Source: Rhodamnia argentea
Taxonomy: Eukaryota > Streptophyta > Magnoliopsida > Myrtales > Myrtaceae
Length of the DNA stretch: 64,000 bases
Direction: 5' to 3'
Assembly (NCBI RefSeq): GCF_020921035.1
Contig: NC_063150.1
Coordinates: forward strand, 8,680,001 to 8,744,000
Within the stretch, counting starts at the first letter, position 1; each line of letters opens with the position of its first letter. Positions 1 through 13,048 of the stretch are shown here, piece after piece. Both the position numbers and the translations under genes were made by a program. The notes under the pieces are model-generated. The model searched no databases and had not been told where the DNA came from. It saw nothing but the letters and a program-made list of their open reading frames with translations.

Positions 1-1
1 G

Positions 2-193
2 ACGCAAGCATCAAACTTCTCGACTGGCACTAGGTCTGCAACTGAAGACTTGACTGAGAGAGCAAAGCAAAAGCTGCAGGATGCTTGGAATTCTGCTCGA
101 GACACGGTTGTTGACAAGGCTAGAGAGACCAAGGAATCCATCAAAGACGCTGCATCGGAGGTTGAAGAGTCAATGAATACTAAAAACGACTAA
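2..193 (+). CDS. 3' end of a LEA-like (late embryogenesis abundant, group 4-type) gene, partial
   Basis: An open frame enters from the left edge and ends at TAA 191-193, giving 63 residues of a C terminus. The peptide is very hydrophilic, rich in Lys, Glu, Ala, Thr and Asp, with no Cys and one Trp. It contains amphipathic stretches such as ERAKQKLQDAWNSARD and VVDKARETKESIKDAASEV, the lysine/acid heptad-like pattern of LEA group 4 proteins. These are disordered proteins that fold into helices on drying and protect membranes and enzymes. The start and any transit peptide lie outside the window, so the subcellular site cannot be judged. The assignment rests on composition and pattern alone, and another helical, lysine-rich protein is possible. 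Confidence 0.6.
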   Translation, partial: TQASNFSTGTRSATEDLTERAKQKLQDAWNSARDTVVDKARETKESIKDAASEVEESMNTKND

Positions 194-381
194 GGATAAG
201 GCTTTCCCTGTTTGAGAAGTCAACCGGAATCTACGCTGTTTGATCGGTTTACTTTTTCAGTTATTGCATTTTCCCTTTTCATTCTCCACTCAGAAGACAT
301 TTGATTTCTTATATTATGTCAAATTGATGTAAGCTGTTCTTGATCATTGTAATAGCACGTAAGTTTGATTCTTCAAATGTT

Positions 382-387
382 AATAAA
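382..387 (+). terminator. polyadenylation signal of the LEA-like gene
   Basis: A canonical AATAAA lies about 190 bases after the stop codon of the LEA-like gene in an AT-rich 3' untranslated region. A T-rich stretch follows. Confidence 0.4.
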
Positions 388-2870
388 GCTCTAAGCTTTT
401 GTTTAAACACCATCCCAATGTTACTATTACATCATGAAGGTTTTCTAGTACTCAAATGTTAGATCAGGTCTGCAGAATGCTACTAGATCAGTTGATCTAA
501 AAAAACCTTATCTTCTCAACTCAAACTGATATGCATGTCGATCACCGGTTTAGCATACATATAAACGAGAAGGTAAATGGCATTGGCTTGGCCAATACAC
601 GATTGTCTAAGCATCAACAACTCAACCTGCCAATGACCATGTTAAGGTGCTAATCAGCAGTGACATGTGATATCATCCACTGATAAAGTGCAGGACATTC
701 AAGGATATAGACTATACAACCCAGGCGACTATCTGTTTCCCTTTGATTGCAGATTGGTTTTGAACATAGGCTCTGCTAAGTTTGCAAATGGATTTCTTTT
801 GCATACATTGCATAAAAAGATGATTAGACAAGTGACAGAGTCTCTTGACAGATTGTTCAACAACTTGATCGTTGACATGAGTAGAAGTCCAATTGGTTTA
901 CCAGAGGCTATGCTTCTAATGATGGATGAAGAAACTGAACAACCTAAAAATACCGGTTGGCACGTACAGAATATATGGAACAGAAATAGCCACAACATTA
1001 TACTGTAATAACACAAACTGCATATATCTTGCCTAAGAAATATTTTGTATGACACTAGATGTTGTCGATACAAACGAATTTTTAGCGCTCTAGCATGTAG
1101 GACCGATCAACTTAACTTTTGGATTGCGTTTAGCAATGAACTTTTCATTTATGAAATTTCCTCGAAAACAGTGCCATCTTCCTTACTTGGGATCGGGGGT
1201 GCAAAAAACACCAAGTATCCTGCAAACCGTTCTAGATTCATCCTGATTGTGGCACGGATCTTTTTTGCCTGTAATGTCGATAATCAACTTGGAAAGGTTG
1301 AAAAGTTCTAATCTGATGCCGAATCGTTCATCCTTTATTACGAATTCGTGAATGCGTCAAGAAAAATCTAGTTCAATATCTACTAAAGTACGTCACAGAT
1401 ACGGTTCTTTATTACAGATGCGTAGAGCCGTTGGTAAAAATCTAGCTCCGTATCTACCATTAATGAGAGATATCACTTCCCGTTGACAAGCTTTCTGTAA
1501 CTCCGTAGAAAGCAATGGAAAAGGTGAGTCCCGAGAGTTTTCCACCTTCTATACACCATTTTTTTAAAAATGTGATGGCGATACGTATAAATTAGGAGTA
1601 ACATGATACAAACAGAAGTTGCTCAGTAGGCAAATCACGTTAACTAGCTGTTGCTGAATTCCATTTTTGTTATTTGGGCTTGTTACAGCTACTGATTTTT
1701 CATATGGCCTTATAAGTCTCCCAGCCAAGTCACCTCTACTTACCGAAACTGTTATTACCAAAATCAGATTCAACTTGCTTCCATTTTCTATCTCTTTCTG
1801 GTGAATTATGGTATGCATTATGTCCTTATTATCAAATAATCTTTAACTGGGAGAGGTTCATTGACCAGACATCTAGGGAAACTTCAGAAAAGGGAAAATC
1901 CCATCCTAATTTAGGCAATCACACCGTATTTGCTTCTAGCCATGACCAAACTTGGCTGGCTGCAAATTATGTCCACAAAGAAAAGGCTAGAAACCTTAGA
2001 TATGTTTGAGATGGACGGCGCCGATGGAGCCACGTCAGATTCATTTGACATTTCCCTGAAAATTCATGTATTTATGACCCTTCCCATCTTTAAAATGCAG
2101 TGCAGATTCTGGGTCATTTATTTGAGAAAATCCAAATTACAATGCAATAGAAAAGGTTGTATATATAGGCCTTCATTTTAGACTAGATCAATCTGCTTGA
2201 GAATCTTGGTCGGTCCTCCCTTTAGTGTGGCCAGCGAATACAAATTGTGAGGTTAGCAGTCCATCATTTTAAGCTAAGCTTGAGAGACTATTCTCCCTAT
2301 CTAAAGGCCTTCAGGTATCTGTGATCTCTTGCTTGTAGCTTGAGTCACCAGTTCATTTGTTCCTTCTTGACCAATTTGAAAGATGTTTAGGTTCAAATCA
2401 TTGAGCAAAAGCATATGTTCTTTTGATAAGTTGTTTTTTATTTATCTGTCCCTTACGTGCTTGAGAGGCTGTACAATGAAGTACAGAAATGTCTTGCACA
2501 CCAAGCAATTGAAGGTTTCGAGAGGATGACTATCTACTGCTGTAACTCGTTTGATTTCTGCCATCATGCATGTGTTGAAGTCTTGTTTTCTTCTTCACCA
2601 CTGATTAAACAAGTCTACATACTGTTATGGATTCACGAAACCTTCCGAGCATCAGCATCTCCTAACTACTATAGCTAAGTAGTATCTAAAGAGGCATCAT
2701 GAGGTGATTTTGTAGAGAAAAGATATGGAAAAGAGCAATTGCTCTTTTCGACAGCACTTGTTTCTTGTCCAATGAATCGATAAACGATCATTTCGTGGAT
2801 CTGCATTTTTTTTTTAAAGAAGAAGTTTAATTTCTGATATGGGGTTTGTTCTCTTTCATGACATTTCAGA
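388..2870. other. intergenic stretch with possible remnant exons
   Basis: No complete gene is seen. Two short stretches look coding. Around 1941-2010 (+) a frame reads HDQTWLAANYVHKEKARNL. Around 2457-2570 (+) a frame reads LERLYNEVQKCLAHQ and continues through a Cys/His-rich tail. Either could be an upstream exon or a relic of the gene that begins near 2884. The stretch at 667-1010 is open in a plus frame but shows no recognisable protein. The rest is AT-rich and featureless by eye. Confidence 0.3.
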
Positions 2871-2883
2871 TATCCAAGCAGCG

Positions 2884-5800
2884 ATGTCGATGGAAGAAGC
2901 TGATTCACAAGACGCTTTCCACAGGCGGAAAATGCGAAGGGTAGGTTGACAATACTTCTAACTCTCTCATGAATAAGTTGTTACAGTGATTTCTCACGAC
3001 TCTTACCAAGTTATCATCCTTTCCACTGGAAAAATCAGGCAAAAAAGGGTCTGGCAGTTTTCTTAAAGGAGGGTCTAGAATAGACATTACCTCAAAGAAG
3101 GCTCTAAAGTGGCTAACTTTGTCTCAAATAAGACCTTGAGCTCCCCAGATGCACGTGAGATGCACGGGCTCGCTGGCTGGCAAAGATTTGGCTGGCTGAG
3201 GAGCTCGGCACCTTATTTGAGACTAGGTTGGCCATTTTAGAACTTTATTTGAGACAAGATCCACTCTAAATCTTTTTTGAAAATAATCCATTTCAGCCCC
3301 TTATTTGATAGTTCCTCAATGATGAAATTTACTCCGTTTTATCACCTTTGAGATACATATCACATATCTTTCTTATCAGAAATTTGAGTCAAAGACCCAT
3401 TCATCAGCTATTATGCTCCGGAGAAATATTGGATTTTGAATCATGACCTTCTTTTCCAATTATACCTCTATATAATAGATGAGATTTATTCAGTGGATCT
3501 CAGTATCATGAATTGGTTGTGAATGTGCTTCATTAGAAGGCAAAATAGCCCAAAACCTTATGTTCTACATTACTTTGGAAGAGAGGTAAACAAATGCAGA
3601 ATTAGGTGGTAATATTTGGTGCTTGGTGGGCGATCAAGTGTAGCTTTTGCCTTCTTTATTGATAAAATCTTTTACCAGGTGGAGGAGCCTGTCGAGAAAG
3701 GAGGATCACCATCCTCTTCATCTTCAGATGCACATAACGAGCTTCAAGCTGGTTCCCATGAGGATGCCAGTGATCATGATGACCAAACCAATGAGCCTGA
3801 TGATCAATCTGATCATGATGATGATCAATCTGCAGGAACCATGCTTCAAAGGTACATGATGTTCATCGCTAGACGATTGTGCGCTAGAAAAATTCTGCTC
3901 GACACACAAGGCTCTGCCATAAGTACCTATATTCCATGCATCCTGAAAATATTGTGCTAAAACTTGACAATTTATCCTTGTAATTCATTCATGCACTGCT
4001 TGCAGAAATGTTCAATAGAATGACAGTCTTTTGGTCTTGCATAATTTCTCAGCTTAAGTTCACTTATGACCTTTTCCTTGTAGCTTACTTATTGTTGTGG
4101 CTGACCTGTGACTTGAATTGTCCAGAAATCAACTGACTGACAACGTGAGCGTGGATTCCACTCCGGTGATGGATACTCCTGAACTGCAGAAAGCAGACCC
4201 AATTCCTGCATTAGTGGAGACTACTGAGGCCTTCTCTCCTGCTCCAGTAATGCTCATCTTTTACAACTCTGTTACTTGCCTCCCCAGTTATTTTGTTCAA
4301 AATGTCGATGGCTATACCTGCTGTTAAATTTCATATCATACTGCAAAGCGAATAAAACTCTTGCTAACTGCAAGCAGATAGAGGTGTCATCCATAAGTGG
4401 AGGCTCCCAGCCTTTCCATGTCGACCAAGGTGCTCATTTGACCCCACAAGAACAGCTTCAGCTCCCTGTGCAAAGCAACTTGAGCCCTGATCAATTGCTT
4501 TTGTATGTTATATCTTCTTTCAATTTGGCTCTTAATATTATTGTTGACATCCAAGTTCATAATTGTTTTTCATAGAATCTGTTTCAAGGAACTAAAATCA
4601 CTCTCTCCATGTAAACTGAAAAATCTAGGCATCCAGCCAGTGGGATGCAATCTCAGCTGCCTCCATCAAACTTGCCTGTTGATCAGCCGGTAAGAAGCCT
4701 TTTCGGCTTCCATGGGGCTGGGGTAAATGTGCATAATATGACCAACTACATCACTCTGCCCACACCAAACTTGCCTCCAGAAATTCACTTGCCATCATCT
4801 GCAAGATTTCCTGGGTCCCAACTGAACCCATCTTACTCACAAGTTTCGGTGAGAATCCATATATCCTACCATTCTACTGCTTGATTTTTGACTTAGGAGC
4901 TTCTGAATCCTTCTTTTGCATTAATTTGTTCTCTCTTTTAGCTTCTATCATTGTGTATTAGTTTAGTATACATCTTCTAATAATAATTGGTTTACAATAG
5001 CTGTATTATATTCACAGAGCCAGGTAGGAAATGGCATTGCTACCAGGACGCAGTGGGCTAACTCTCATCCCCAGCAACAGATCAACATGTTTGAACCCTC
5101 AATTCCATCAAGGTCATGCTTCCCTCTCTTTTATGGCTTTCCTTATTTGCATGGTAACCTTAGAACTGTGCCACAATACAAAGTGCTTCCAACAAGACAG
5201 ATCTTGCATGCCGTCTTACACACCAATTAAGCCTAAGAAATGAACTTGCGAACAAAAAAATGACTCATTTAGAAGATGCTAGTGCAGGCAACAAGACATT
5301 CAGGGCCAGAGACTGCTTGGACTCCTTCCTCATGTGTCTCTGCCTCCAACTAATAGCATTTACCAAAGTGGAGGATCTCCCTACCTTCAGCTTCCTAGCA
5401 ATCCAACTCAGCTGGTACATGGCATAATTTAGACTACGTTTCCTTTTCTTCTATAAATTTTATTTCCTGCATTCTAATGCCAACAGGGAATGGGAGCCTA
5501 CAACATGGGACCACTTCTTCCTCTTCATATGGAAGAGCTGCCAGCGATAGGGGACTTCAACAATGGGGTACATACATCCTCTATATGACATTATAACTCT
5601 ACTCTTTTTAAAGTTAGTTGCTGGCAATGACCGAGCAGATCCTTGAACTATATTTCGTGTTCAATGTGAGCAGCTAGGACTAGGAGTACAAGGACCCTTT
5701 CTGACTGGGAGCCAAATAGGTATGGGAGAGTCATCACCAAGACAACCTTTGAGACCTCCCCTGGTAATCACCTGAGGCCTTGCCTCACGAGTGTGCTAAA

Positions 5801-6315
5801 CCTAATCTAGCTCTTCTTTCTTCTGCCCCTAAAATTTCATTAACATGATATAATGAAATAAGAAACGGAATCGATGATACTTAGGTGAACATGACTTGGT
5901 CTGACATTATTCATCCAACCCCCGCACCTGAGCTGACCAATAGAGTCCCTCAAGTTCAAGGCACTCCCCGTCAGGTTCCCAACAATAGGTACTCTTCTTA
6001 CCGAAACTTCAGTTTCAGTTATCCTGTTGATATTTCTTTTATTGCTCACTTGATACGTAATTATTGTGGAGAGAAAACGAATGAGCTTTTGTTCTCATGC
6101 ATATCAGGCCTATATTCAACTCAGTCTATGATCCAATGTATGAAGCCATGGGATTGCCCATTGACCCCCATCTGAGAATGTTCCTTGCCAGCAAGCGTGA
6201 GCGTGATTCAGGTAGCACTCCAATCTGCCTTCTGGAAATCCATAGTTATAGAGATGAGGATGCATACTCATGGACCAAACTTGCTCTGTGACATTCTTGT
6301 TTTACAGGAAAGTGA
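2884..6315 (+). CDS. unrecognised multi-exon gene, Pro/Gln/Leu-rich protein with acidic N-terminal region (434 aa model)
   Basis: I do not recognise the family. My model has 12 exons: 2884-2940, 3679-3851, 4126-4246, 4378-4502, 4629-4848, 5018-5112, 5288-5414, 5487-5567, 5674-5763, 5885-5988, 6108-6211 and 6308-6315. All introns are GT-AG and the phases join without a stop, giving 1305 nt. Residues 20-80 are acidic and His/Asp/Gln-rich, with repeated SDHDD and DDQS motifs. The middle is low-complexity, with repeats such as SNLPVDQP and TPNLPPE. The end is more ordered, with VNMTWSDIIHP and later AMGLPIDPHLRMFLASKRERD. No membrane segment or signal peptide is seen, so a nuclear or cytosolic protein is plausible. 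The start is uncertain: an acceptor-like AG at about 2871 precedes the ATG, so the first exon may be internal and the gene longer upstream. The boundaries of the last two exons may be off by a base. Intron 1 holds a foldback element. Confidence 0.55.
3090..3270. mobile_element. MITE-like foldback element in intron 1 of the unrecognised gene
   Basis: The left arm (about 3093-3150) runs through AAGTGGCTAACTTTGTCTCA and a following GAGCTCC. The right arm (about 3198-3265) is its imperfect inverted complement, including GAGCTC and CTTATTTGAGACTAGGTTGG. Between them lies a short GC-rich loop with repeated GGCTGGC. I could not define terminal bases or a target-site duplication. A small non-autonomous foldback or MITE fits best. 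Confidence 0.5.
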
Positions 6316-9300
6316 GAGAAGGCATGAACCAAAGGACCAGTGAAGCTGCCATCAATTTCTTCTTATAGTTACCGTGCTGGTGCAATGCCGAACATTATCA
6401 TTTTGGACATCCTGTCTCTAAGTTTGATTAGTTTTGGTTTATCTCGGCTCCCTTCGACTATTAATGGTCTTGAACATCGTTGTCGTTTAACCATTTTCCC
6501 GGGAGAGCTTAATATTTCAGCATGGTTTGGACATAATAAGCTGATATTTTTGGATTGTCTTTCATTCAATTGAGGCATTGGGCAATGCCAAGACTTTATA
6601 TTTCTTGAGATTTATCAGTTGTTGCTGGGGATGCATTTGATATTTTACTGCGTAATATGGGTTTGATTATTGGATGGATGCTTCAAAGGAAACCACCAGG
6701 TTGATTGAGGTTGGACGGACTCAGATCACCATCACATGACGTCTTCGTCACCTTTGTTTTCCTGTCACCACCACCACCACCAACTTTCATTTCTTCACCA
6801 CCAGCATGGCTTGACAACCGCCGCCACCGCCACTACCAATCGCCCGTCGCAACTGCCACCTCGCCCCTCTGTCACTGCTGTCACTGTCCTTCCACCTCCA
6901 CAACCATCCACAAACCACCACCATCTCTGGCATTGCACTAAACACCACGGCACCATGGGTTGAGGTGGGGACGAAAGGTTGGGGGTTCAAAGCCCCAGCC
7001 AAACAGGGAAAAGAAAGAAAATCCAAATATGTCTGCTCGTAACCGTATTAAGATAGCTAGAAATGAAAGAGACCACAGGTCCACAACCTCAAGCTTGAGG
7101 ATGTTACCGTGGGGTGTCTGCTAAATCTAAATCCTGCGATCAAAGTACTATCTTGGATTGATTAGCGACAAATTTTGGTGAGTAGCAAGTTAGACACATG
7201 GTCCATATTTCTAATTTCATCTAAAAATTACCTTGTCACCTTTCCAATCTTTAGCTAACAGACTTGGCCTGGACCCAGAAGCGGGGCCTATGTATCGACT
7301 TTTTCTTCCTCGTCACATACTCTTTGAACATGCGGTACGTAATGATTTGTCCAGGTTCATTCATAGAGGAGCTACAGGTAAGAGTTGCTTATGCTCATGA
7401 TATCTTCCAATGATTCTGGCCTTGACTAGTTAACCGATATGGCCTCCATTGGGTCACATGAGCATAGTTGAAGCATTCTTCACAGTGACACTGAACCGAG
7501 ATCTAAAATTCCTAGACGGGCAAGCATAACAGTCCATTGAAGAGTTTCACCTCGATAGAAAATATAGTGTATAACCACTCCATGGACTCCGATGTTGGTA
7601 ACACACTTGTATCACTAGCTTTGGGAGCTGTTTTATGATTGTCAATACGTTTATACACTCTGCTTGTGTTGAAACCAAAAAGGCTTAGATCCTTGCTCAG
7701 AAGGCAGGAACCGCCTGTATCGTTCTCACTTGGAAACATCAGTGAGATAAAGAAATCACAACAGACCACAGACAAGCCTCTTGGAGGTGATTCCTCAGCC
7801 CCTCATGACTGTGCAGCTTTGCTCTTCCCTTTATTTGAGCAAATGAGAGCTCAATAGGATAACTAACACTGTCAGTACCAAGGCATTTGAACTTTATCGG
7901 CCAATGAACAGAGAATTGTGCAGGAAGCCTCTCAACCATATTTTCTTGTGTTTTCTTTAGGCAAAGTGTTCTTGTTTGCACTGGGTAACATGCAAAATAT
8001 TTTGTGTGAATCAACCTGATGTGGTCAGAGAGATAACCACATGCACACATGCACCTCCTTGGCCGTGGTTAAGCTCAAGATACTGACGTCACTTGTTCTT
8101 TGCAATTTCGCTTTTTGCCACTCAACCAAGTACACTCATTCACTCATTCACCTGCTCTTAGGCTGGTCATAGAACCAGAGCATGGAGTAGATCTCCAAGT
8201 GAGAAAATTGGAGGCCACGCCCTTCTAACTGAATCATTTGTGTGTAACACAAGAACGGATACAATTCTATCTAATCACTTGCGACAATCTGTGTATGACT
8301 TGCATTAGATCGTTCAGCTCAAACTACAGATTCGTAAAACCATTTAATCGAGCACAAGCTCGCGAAATTGATGTCCTCCTCTGATATTTTGAACTGTCAA
8401 GGACAATTAGGAAGGCAACATCCAAAGGCCTTTCCTTTGCGAGCGATTCTACCTCAAAGTTCAATAGCACATCTTTTGAAAGACTTATACATAGAAAGAG
8501 ATTTAATTGTTTGTGTTGGGACATTACAAGTCTCACATATTCGACAAGTAATTCTTGAGTCAACGACCACCCGAAACGGGCAACACCTTGCTCTAAATGG
8601 CATCAGATATGTGGGGTTCATGGATGGAGTAATTGCCGACGCGAGAAATCGGACAAGGTATGGACCTATGGTTCCAACCGTCCTTCTCGAAAGACAAACA
8701 GACGAGGAACAAACCATACACTAATGAGAACGTCAATTCCTTCAGTGAGTGAGTTCGTGGTATCACCAGACAAGGTGCGGTTCCTACTAGCTTCTCGGAT
8801 AGCCGAGGGATTGGGAATGGACCCGATCACACATTGAATAGGGAGATAGCACCACTGGGTGGTACAAGTCAGCATTGGCAATGACATAAAATCGTCCCAT
8901 ATCGGTTTTTTTTTGGGGGGGTGGGTGGGCTTTTGTGATTATTCAGAGTAACCCTTCTAGGATTTCCTAATGTGGATAGAGATTGTTCGAGCGAAGGTCA
9001 GTAGAAAAAATCGAGTCGAGATAACTCAAAATGTGTTCGAGCGAAAGAGTTCGAGCAACAAGTCTAACCACGGATCATATTTCGACATCCTTCAATTTCC
9101 TACTCTTAACACTATGCAGAAGCAAGCCCTAGAACATGTAATGACACGACACTCAACGCGCTAATCCAACACATAATAAGAGAATGACGGAAGATGGCTC
9201 GGAAGGGCGCGGCTCAGACAATCCTGTACCTGGTTTCTTTTAACCCATGATGACAAAAAATGAACATCAACAGTGAGTTAACGCATACAATGTGCAAAGT

Positions 9301-10970
9301 TGAAACCTTAGAGGGGTCTCGTGGCTCGAACTGTAAGCCCCGAGAGTCCAAAACATATGGAACAAGTCTTGAAGGACTTCCCTCCTCCACCAAACGAAGG
9401 AGGTACTCAGTCTTGCTCTCTTGACATATTACTACTTTTGTTGAAATTATATCCAGGTCCAGCGTTTTTCAGTTGTTGCTAACGTCAACAGAACTTTGAC
9501 TAATGTCAATAGTATAATCTAAGCCCCATATTCCTGAAGCACTGTCACTTAGGTGACATTGATGATGTGAACGGACCGATGATTTTTTTTTTTCTCTCAC
9601 TATCCGAATTTAAGTGCAGCAAATGAAAAGCACTCCTTAAGGGTGTGGGTACCTCCTTTTGTCCTGATCATTCAGAGTGGCTTGGGGATGAAATAGGCGA
9701 TAACCATTCAAGAAATGCAGACCGATCCGTTGTCGCAAAGTTTTTGCAATCACGACCGGCTGACTACTCTACCACCAAGCTGCAGGTGAAGCTGCAGCAG
9801 CCCTATGAATTGTCTCTCTGCAGCAAAATTCTGCTTGCAAAATTCTGTTTATCCCACATGAATCTCATGTAACTACATGATGATCTACAACAATTGCAAC
9901 TCCTGTCAATGTCAAGCAACCTTATTTGTACATTCCACTGCACTTATTTTCAAGTGTCAGCAACACAAATGATCTTATGATAAGACAAGGAAAAAAATGT
10001 GTCGCAGTTAGTAGGGACATTGCATCCCTTGTGTACGGGGTTACCCGTATTTGGTTTACCCCCTTGATCGCAGTTCCAGTTCCAGACATCGAGCTTAAAA
10101 TGAACCAAGGAATCATTTTACCTATCGGATTTCAGCAAGAACATCTTCACGATTGAGCCAAACCACAAAACACACAAACGGGGATCGCATTTTTGCCCCC
10201 CTCGATCCTCTCACGCCGCCGCGGCCGCCGTCCATCCCTGGAAGAGCGCTCGCCGAAAGGCCGCTCGAATTCGTAAGCATGCGCATTAAGAAAGTCTGCT
10301 TGCCCCCTAAGAATCTCATTTTCCTCTCTCTCTGTCTCTCTACTCTCTGTTCTTTAATTACGAAAACTTCGACCGGATTTCTCTCTCTCCTCCTCTTTTT
10401 CCTCTTCGTTACATCCCCTCCATCTCTCCCGATCTTTCCTTCTTGTGCCAGCTTAAGATCAGCAGCCTCTCCCTCTTGCCCTTTTCCTTTTTCCTGATCA
10501 GAGTTGCCTTAACGCAGCATTTCTTCCAACCTTGGAGCTCTCTCAAGAGCCCTTAACTAGACCCTGTCTCGTTTTGTTGTTGGCTTTCGTCTTTTGCTCA
10601 ACTTAGGAACGAGGGAGAAGAAGATCCCACCCGAGGACGGTGAAGGTCCAAAATTTCAACGAGTTCCGACATTTCCGTCGACGGTCGTTGATTTTAAAAG
10701 TAGGATGCCTGTAAATTTCTGAAGGCAGTTAGAAATGCAAATGTCGGAATTTGCAATACATAAATGTCCGTTCAGCGGGTCGAACTTCGACTGTGTCTCC
10801 AATGTTTTCAACCCCAATTTCCCATTAAATCCAAACATATGTCGTTTGTGACAGCAAGTGTCAAAGCATAGTTAGCAGAAATTCATGAACGGGGGACAGT
10901 GACCTTGCATTTGAAGAATAACAAGCGGGTCCTTGGAAAGTTCTCTATGGAATTACTAATTTTTCGTTTG
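6316..10970. other. gene-poor stretch with a CACC-rich patch, one coding-like fragment and a TC-rich patch
   Basis: Nothing here can be called a gene. At 6765-6945 there is a low-complexity CAC/CCA-rich patch. At 7253-7379 (+) a frame reads RLGLDPEAGPMYRLF and on to a GTAAGA donor-like site, which may be a stray exon. From 8368 to 8890 both strands are open for 70-118 codons without a recognisable family. At 10190-10260 a GC-rich CGCCGCCGCGGCC patch is followed by a CT/TC-rich tract to about 10500, which resembles a plant promoter or 5' UTR, but no coding exon could be attached to it. Confidence 0.3.
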
Positions 10971-10975
10971 AAAAA

Positions 10976-11803
10976 TGAATAAGTGCACTAGAAATCTAAA
11001 AATTTATTACAAAAGTGCAATTGATTCAAAATTTGCAAAAAGTATAGTTGAGTTCCAAAATTTGCAAATTAGTGCAACCAAATCTTTCAATTAGCTCCGT
11101 TCAACTTGACTAATAAAAAATGCTAACGTGATTTTTTTAATTATTTTTTCCACTTAAGTGGTAAAGACATGACTAAATCATGAAACATAATGCTAAAACG
11201 ACGTCACCTTGATTGGAAGTTAATTTTTAAATCGATTCACAGAGGAGGTATCATTATTCGACATGAAAGTTTATTATTTTATTATATTAAAAAATAAACT
11301 AAATAAAAAAAGGAGGAAGAAGACAAAACCGACAAGGCCCTCTCTTTTCCCAAAAAGGGCCGGGGATGGTGGGGGATGGTCAGCACGGGTTGCTCTCGCC
11401 TGCTGGAAGCAACAATGGCCATCCCCTACCATTGCTGACCCTTTCTAGCCACGGTGGGGGCGGCGACGGCGATGGCGAGGGCTCTACAAGACCTTGTCAT
11501 TTTGCCTTCTTCCTCTCACTTTTTTGGTTTACATTTTTAATATAATTGATATCATTGTTGGACTAAAACAATGTTGTTTTAGTCTCATCTTTCATGTTTT
11601 AGCCACGTTAGCGCCACATAGGAGAAAAAAAATAATTAAAAAGGTCACGTCGGTATTTTTCATTAGTCAAATTGGACGGAGTTAATTGGAAGATTTGATT
11701 GCACCGGTTTCACAAGTTTTAGAATTTTATTGCCCTTCTTATAAGTCGTAGAATTCAATTGTACTTTCGAGACCAATTTTAGGACTTTAAATGCACTTAT
11801 TCA
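10976..11803. mobile_element. foldback transposable element with arms of about 230 bp
   Basis: The left end TGAATAAGTGCAC and the right end TGCACTTATTCA are inverted copies. The match continues inward for roughly 230 bases: left 10976 to about 11210, right about 11580 to 11803. Shared inner blocks include GTGCAATTGATTC versus TACAATTGAATTC, and AATTAGCTCCGTTCAACTTG versus AATTAACTCCGTCCAATTTG. The roughly 370-bp core is partly GC-rich (GGTGGGGGATGG, CGGCGACGGCGATGGCG) and shows no transposase. No target-site duplication was recognised. It is a non-autonomous TIR or foldback element. Confidence 0.7.
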
Positions 11804-12159
11804 CTTAAATAAGTAATTAATTGCTTAAGGCGATCTTCGACTGTGGACTGCAACTTTTTGACATTGTTAAAAGAATGCAGTAAGGTAACGAAAATCGGAT
11901 TTAGTTTGTAGGCCATGTAAATCAAGCACATCTCGACTATACTATTTGCGCGGGCTCTGTTGTCTAATGGCTTATAAATTATGGGGCATCTTCTTCATAT
12001 TCAGTCACTGGTCATCACGAAAGTAGTAAGCAGTACTAATCGAAATGAGCAGACCGAGTGTGGTTGCCGGTTAGGCATTCGGTTTGAATGCCATAGATCA
12101 TGAGGTTAAATCAGACCAACTTTTTGCTCAAAAACATATGGATGAGATAACTTGGGGAA

Positions 12160-12834
12160 AAGTGTCAAAAAAGCTCCAAAAGCTATTGCATTAACTGTCA
12201 ATTTAGTTATAAACCTTTCAGTGGTGCTAATATAGTCCTAAACTTTTTGACTTAGAACTAATCCAATCATTTCGATTAATTTTGAATGGATATTGCTAAC
12301 ATGAATGTCGGACGATTTATGTGATATAATCAGCGTTAACGTGAATATTTTTTTAGTAATATTTTACCAATTTTCTATTTTATCTTTTATCTTTTTCTGC
12401 CTTTTTTATATCCTTCCTTTGGTGGTCGGCGAGAGCTAGCCTTTGCCGCCACAGGCCTCGCCGGGGGCGTTCATAGCGTCATCCTCATCTCCGCCTTAGG
12501 AAACATGCCAGCAAAGCTCGGCTTCTCTCTACAGCTCGGAGGAGCCCCGGGAGGCCCAAGAACACAAGCTCGATGACGAGGATGACGCGGCGAAGGCCAC
12601 CCTCGCTAGCCCCCGGAGGAAAGGGGAAAAAAGATAGACAAAAAGAAAGGAAAATTAGAAAAAATAAAATCAAAATTTATTAAAATATTATTAAATATTA
12701 TCATATCAGTGCTGGTCATGTCAAGTAAGTCATCAAGCGTTCATGTCAATTATATTTCGTGAGGACCAAATTGATTCTAAATAAAAAGGCTTACGGTTAA
12801 ATTAACGTAATAAGTTAAATTTTTTTTTACACTT
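12160..12834. mobile_element. second foldback element, upstream of the CYP97A gene
   Basis: The left end AAGTGTCAAAAAAG and the right end, a T-rich run followed by ACACTT, are inverted. The inner match includes left TTATAAACCTTTCA versus inverted right TTAACCGTAAGCCTTTTT, and left CTAATCCAATCA versus AGAATCAATTTGG. The core (12420-12630) is GC-rich, with CTAGCCTTTGCCGCC. No transposase or clear target duplication is seen. It ends about 215 bases before the CYP97A start codon, so it may form part of that promoter. Confidence 0.6.
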
Positions 12835-13048
12835 CTTTCATAGAGTCGGTGGCAGTGACAAGAGGATGTGGAGACGGTATCTCAAACGTTTGCATGCGGA
12901 GATTCCGACGTTTGTCTCTTTGCAGTTGAAGATGAAGCAGGCAGCCTCTTTACGTTGCATTGTCTCTCTCTCCCTCTAAACACTTTCTCTCACTTCTTAG
13001 CACCGCGCTTCAGCCACTCCTGAAGGAGCTTCTCGCAGGGACGGTTTG

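Noticed and set aside
6705-7026. His/Pro/Thr-rich frames in the CACC patch
   Set aside because: These are translations of a CAC/CCA low-complexity tract; the protein-like look comes from the repeat.
8368-8887. Overlapping long open frames on both strands (70-118 codons)
   Set aside because: No start context, domain, splice structure or recognisable similarity; open on both strands, so probably chance or old repeat sequence.
10122-10500. GC-rich patch with open frames on both strands
   Set aside because: Looks like a promoter/leader with a CT-rich tract; no exon with splice sites could be joined, so not called as a gene.
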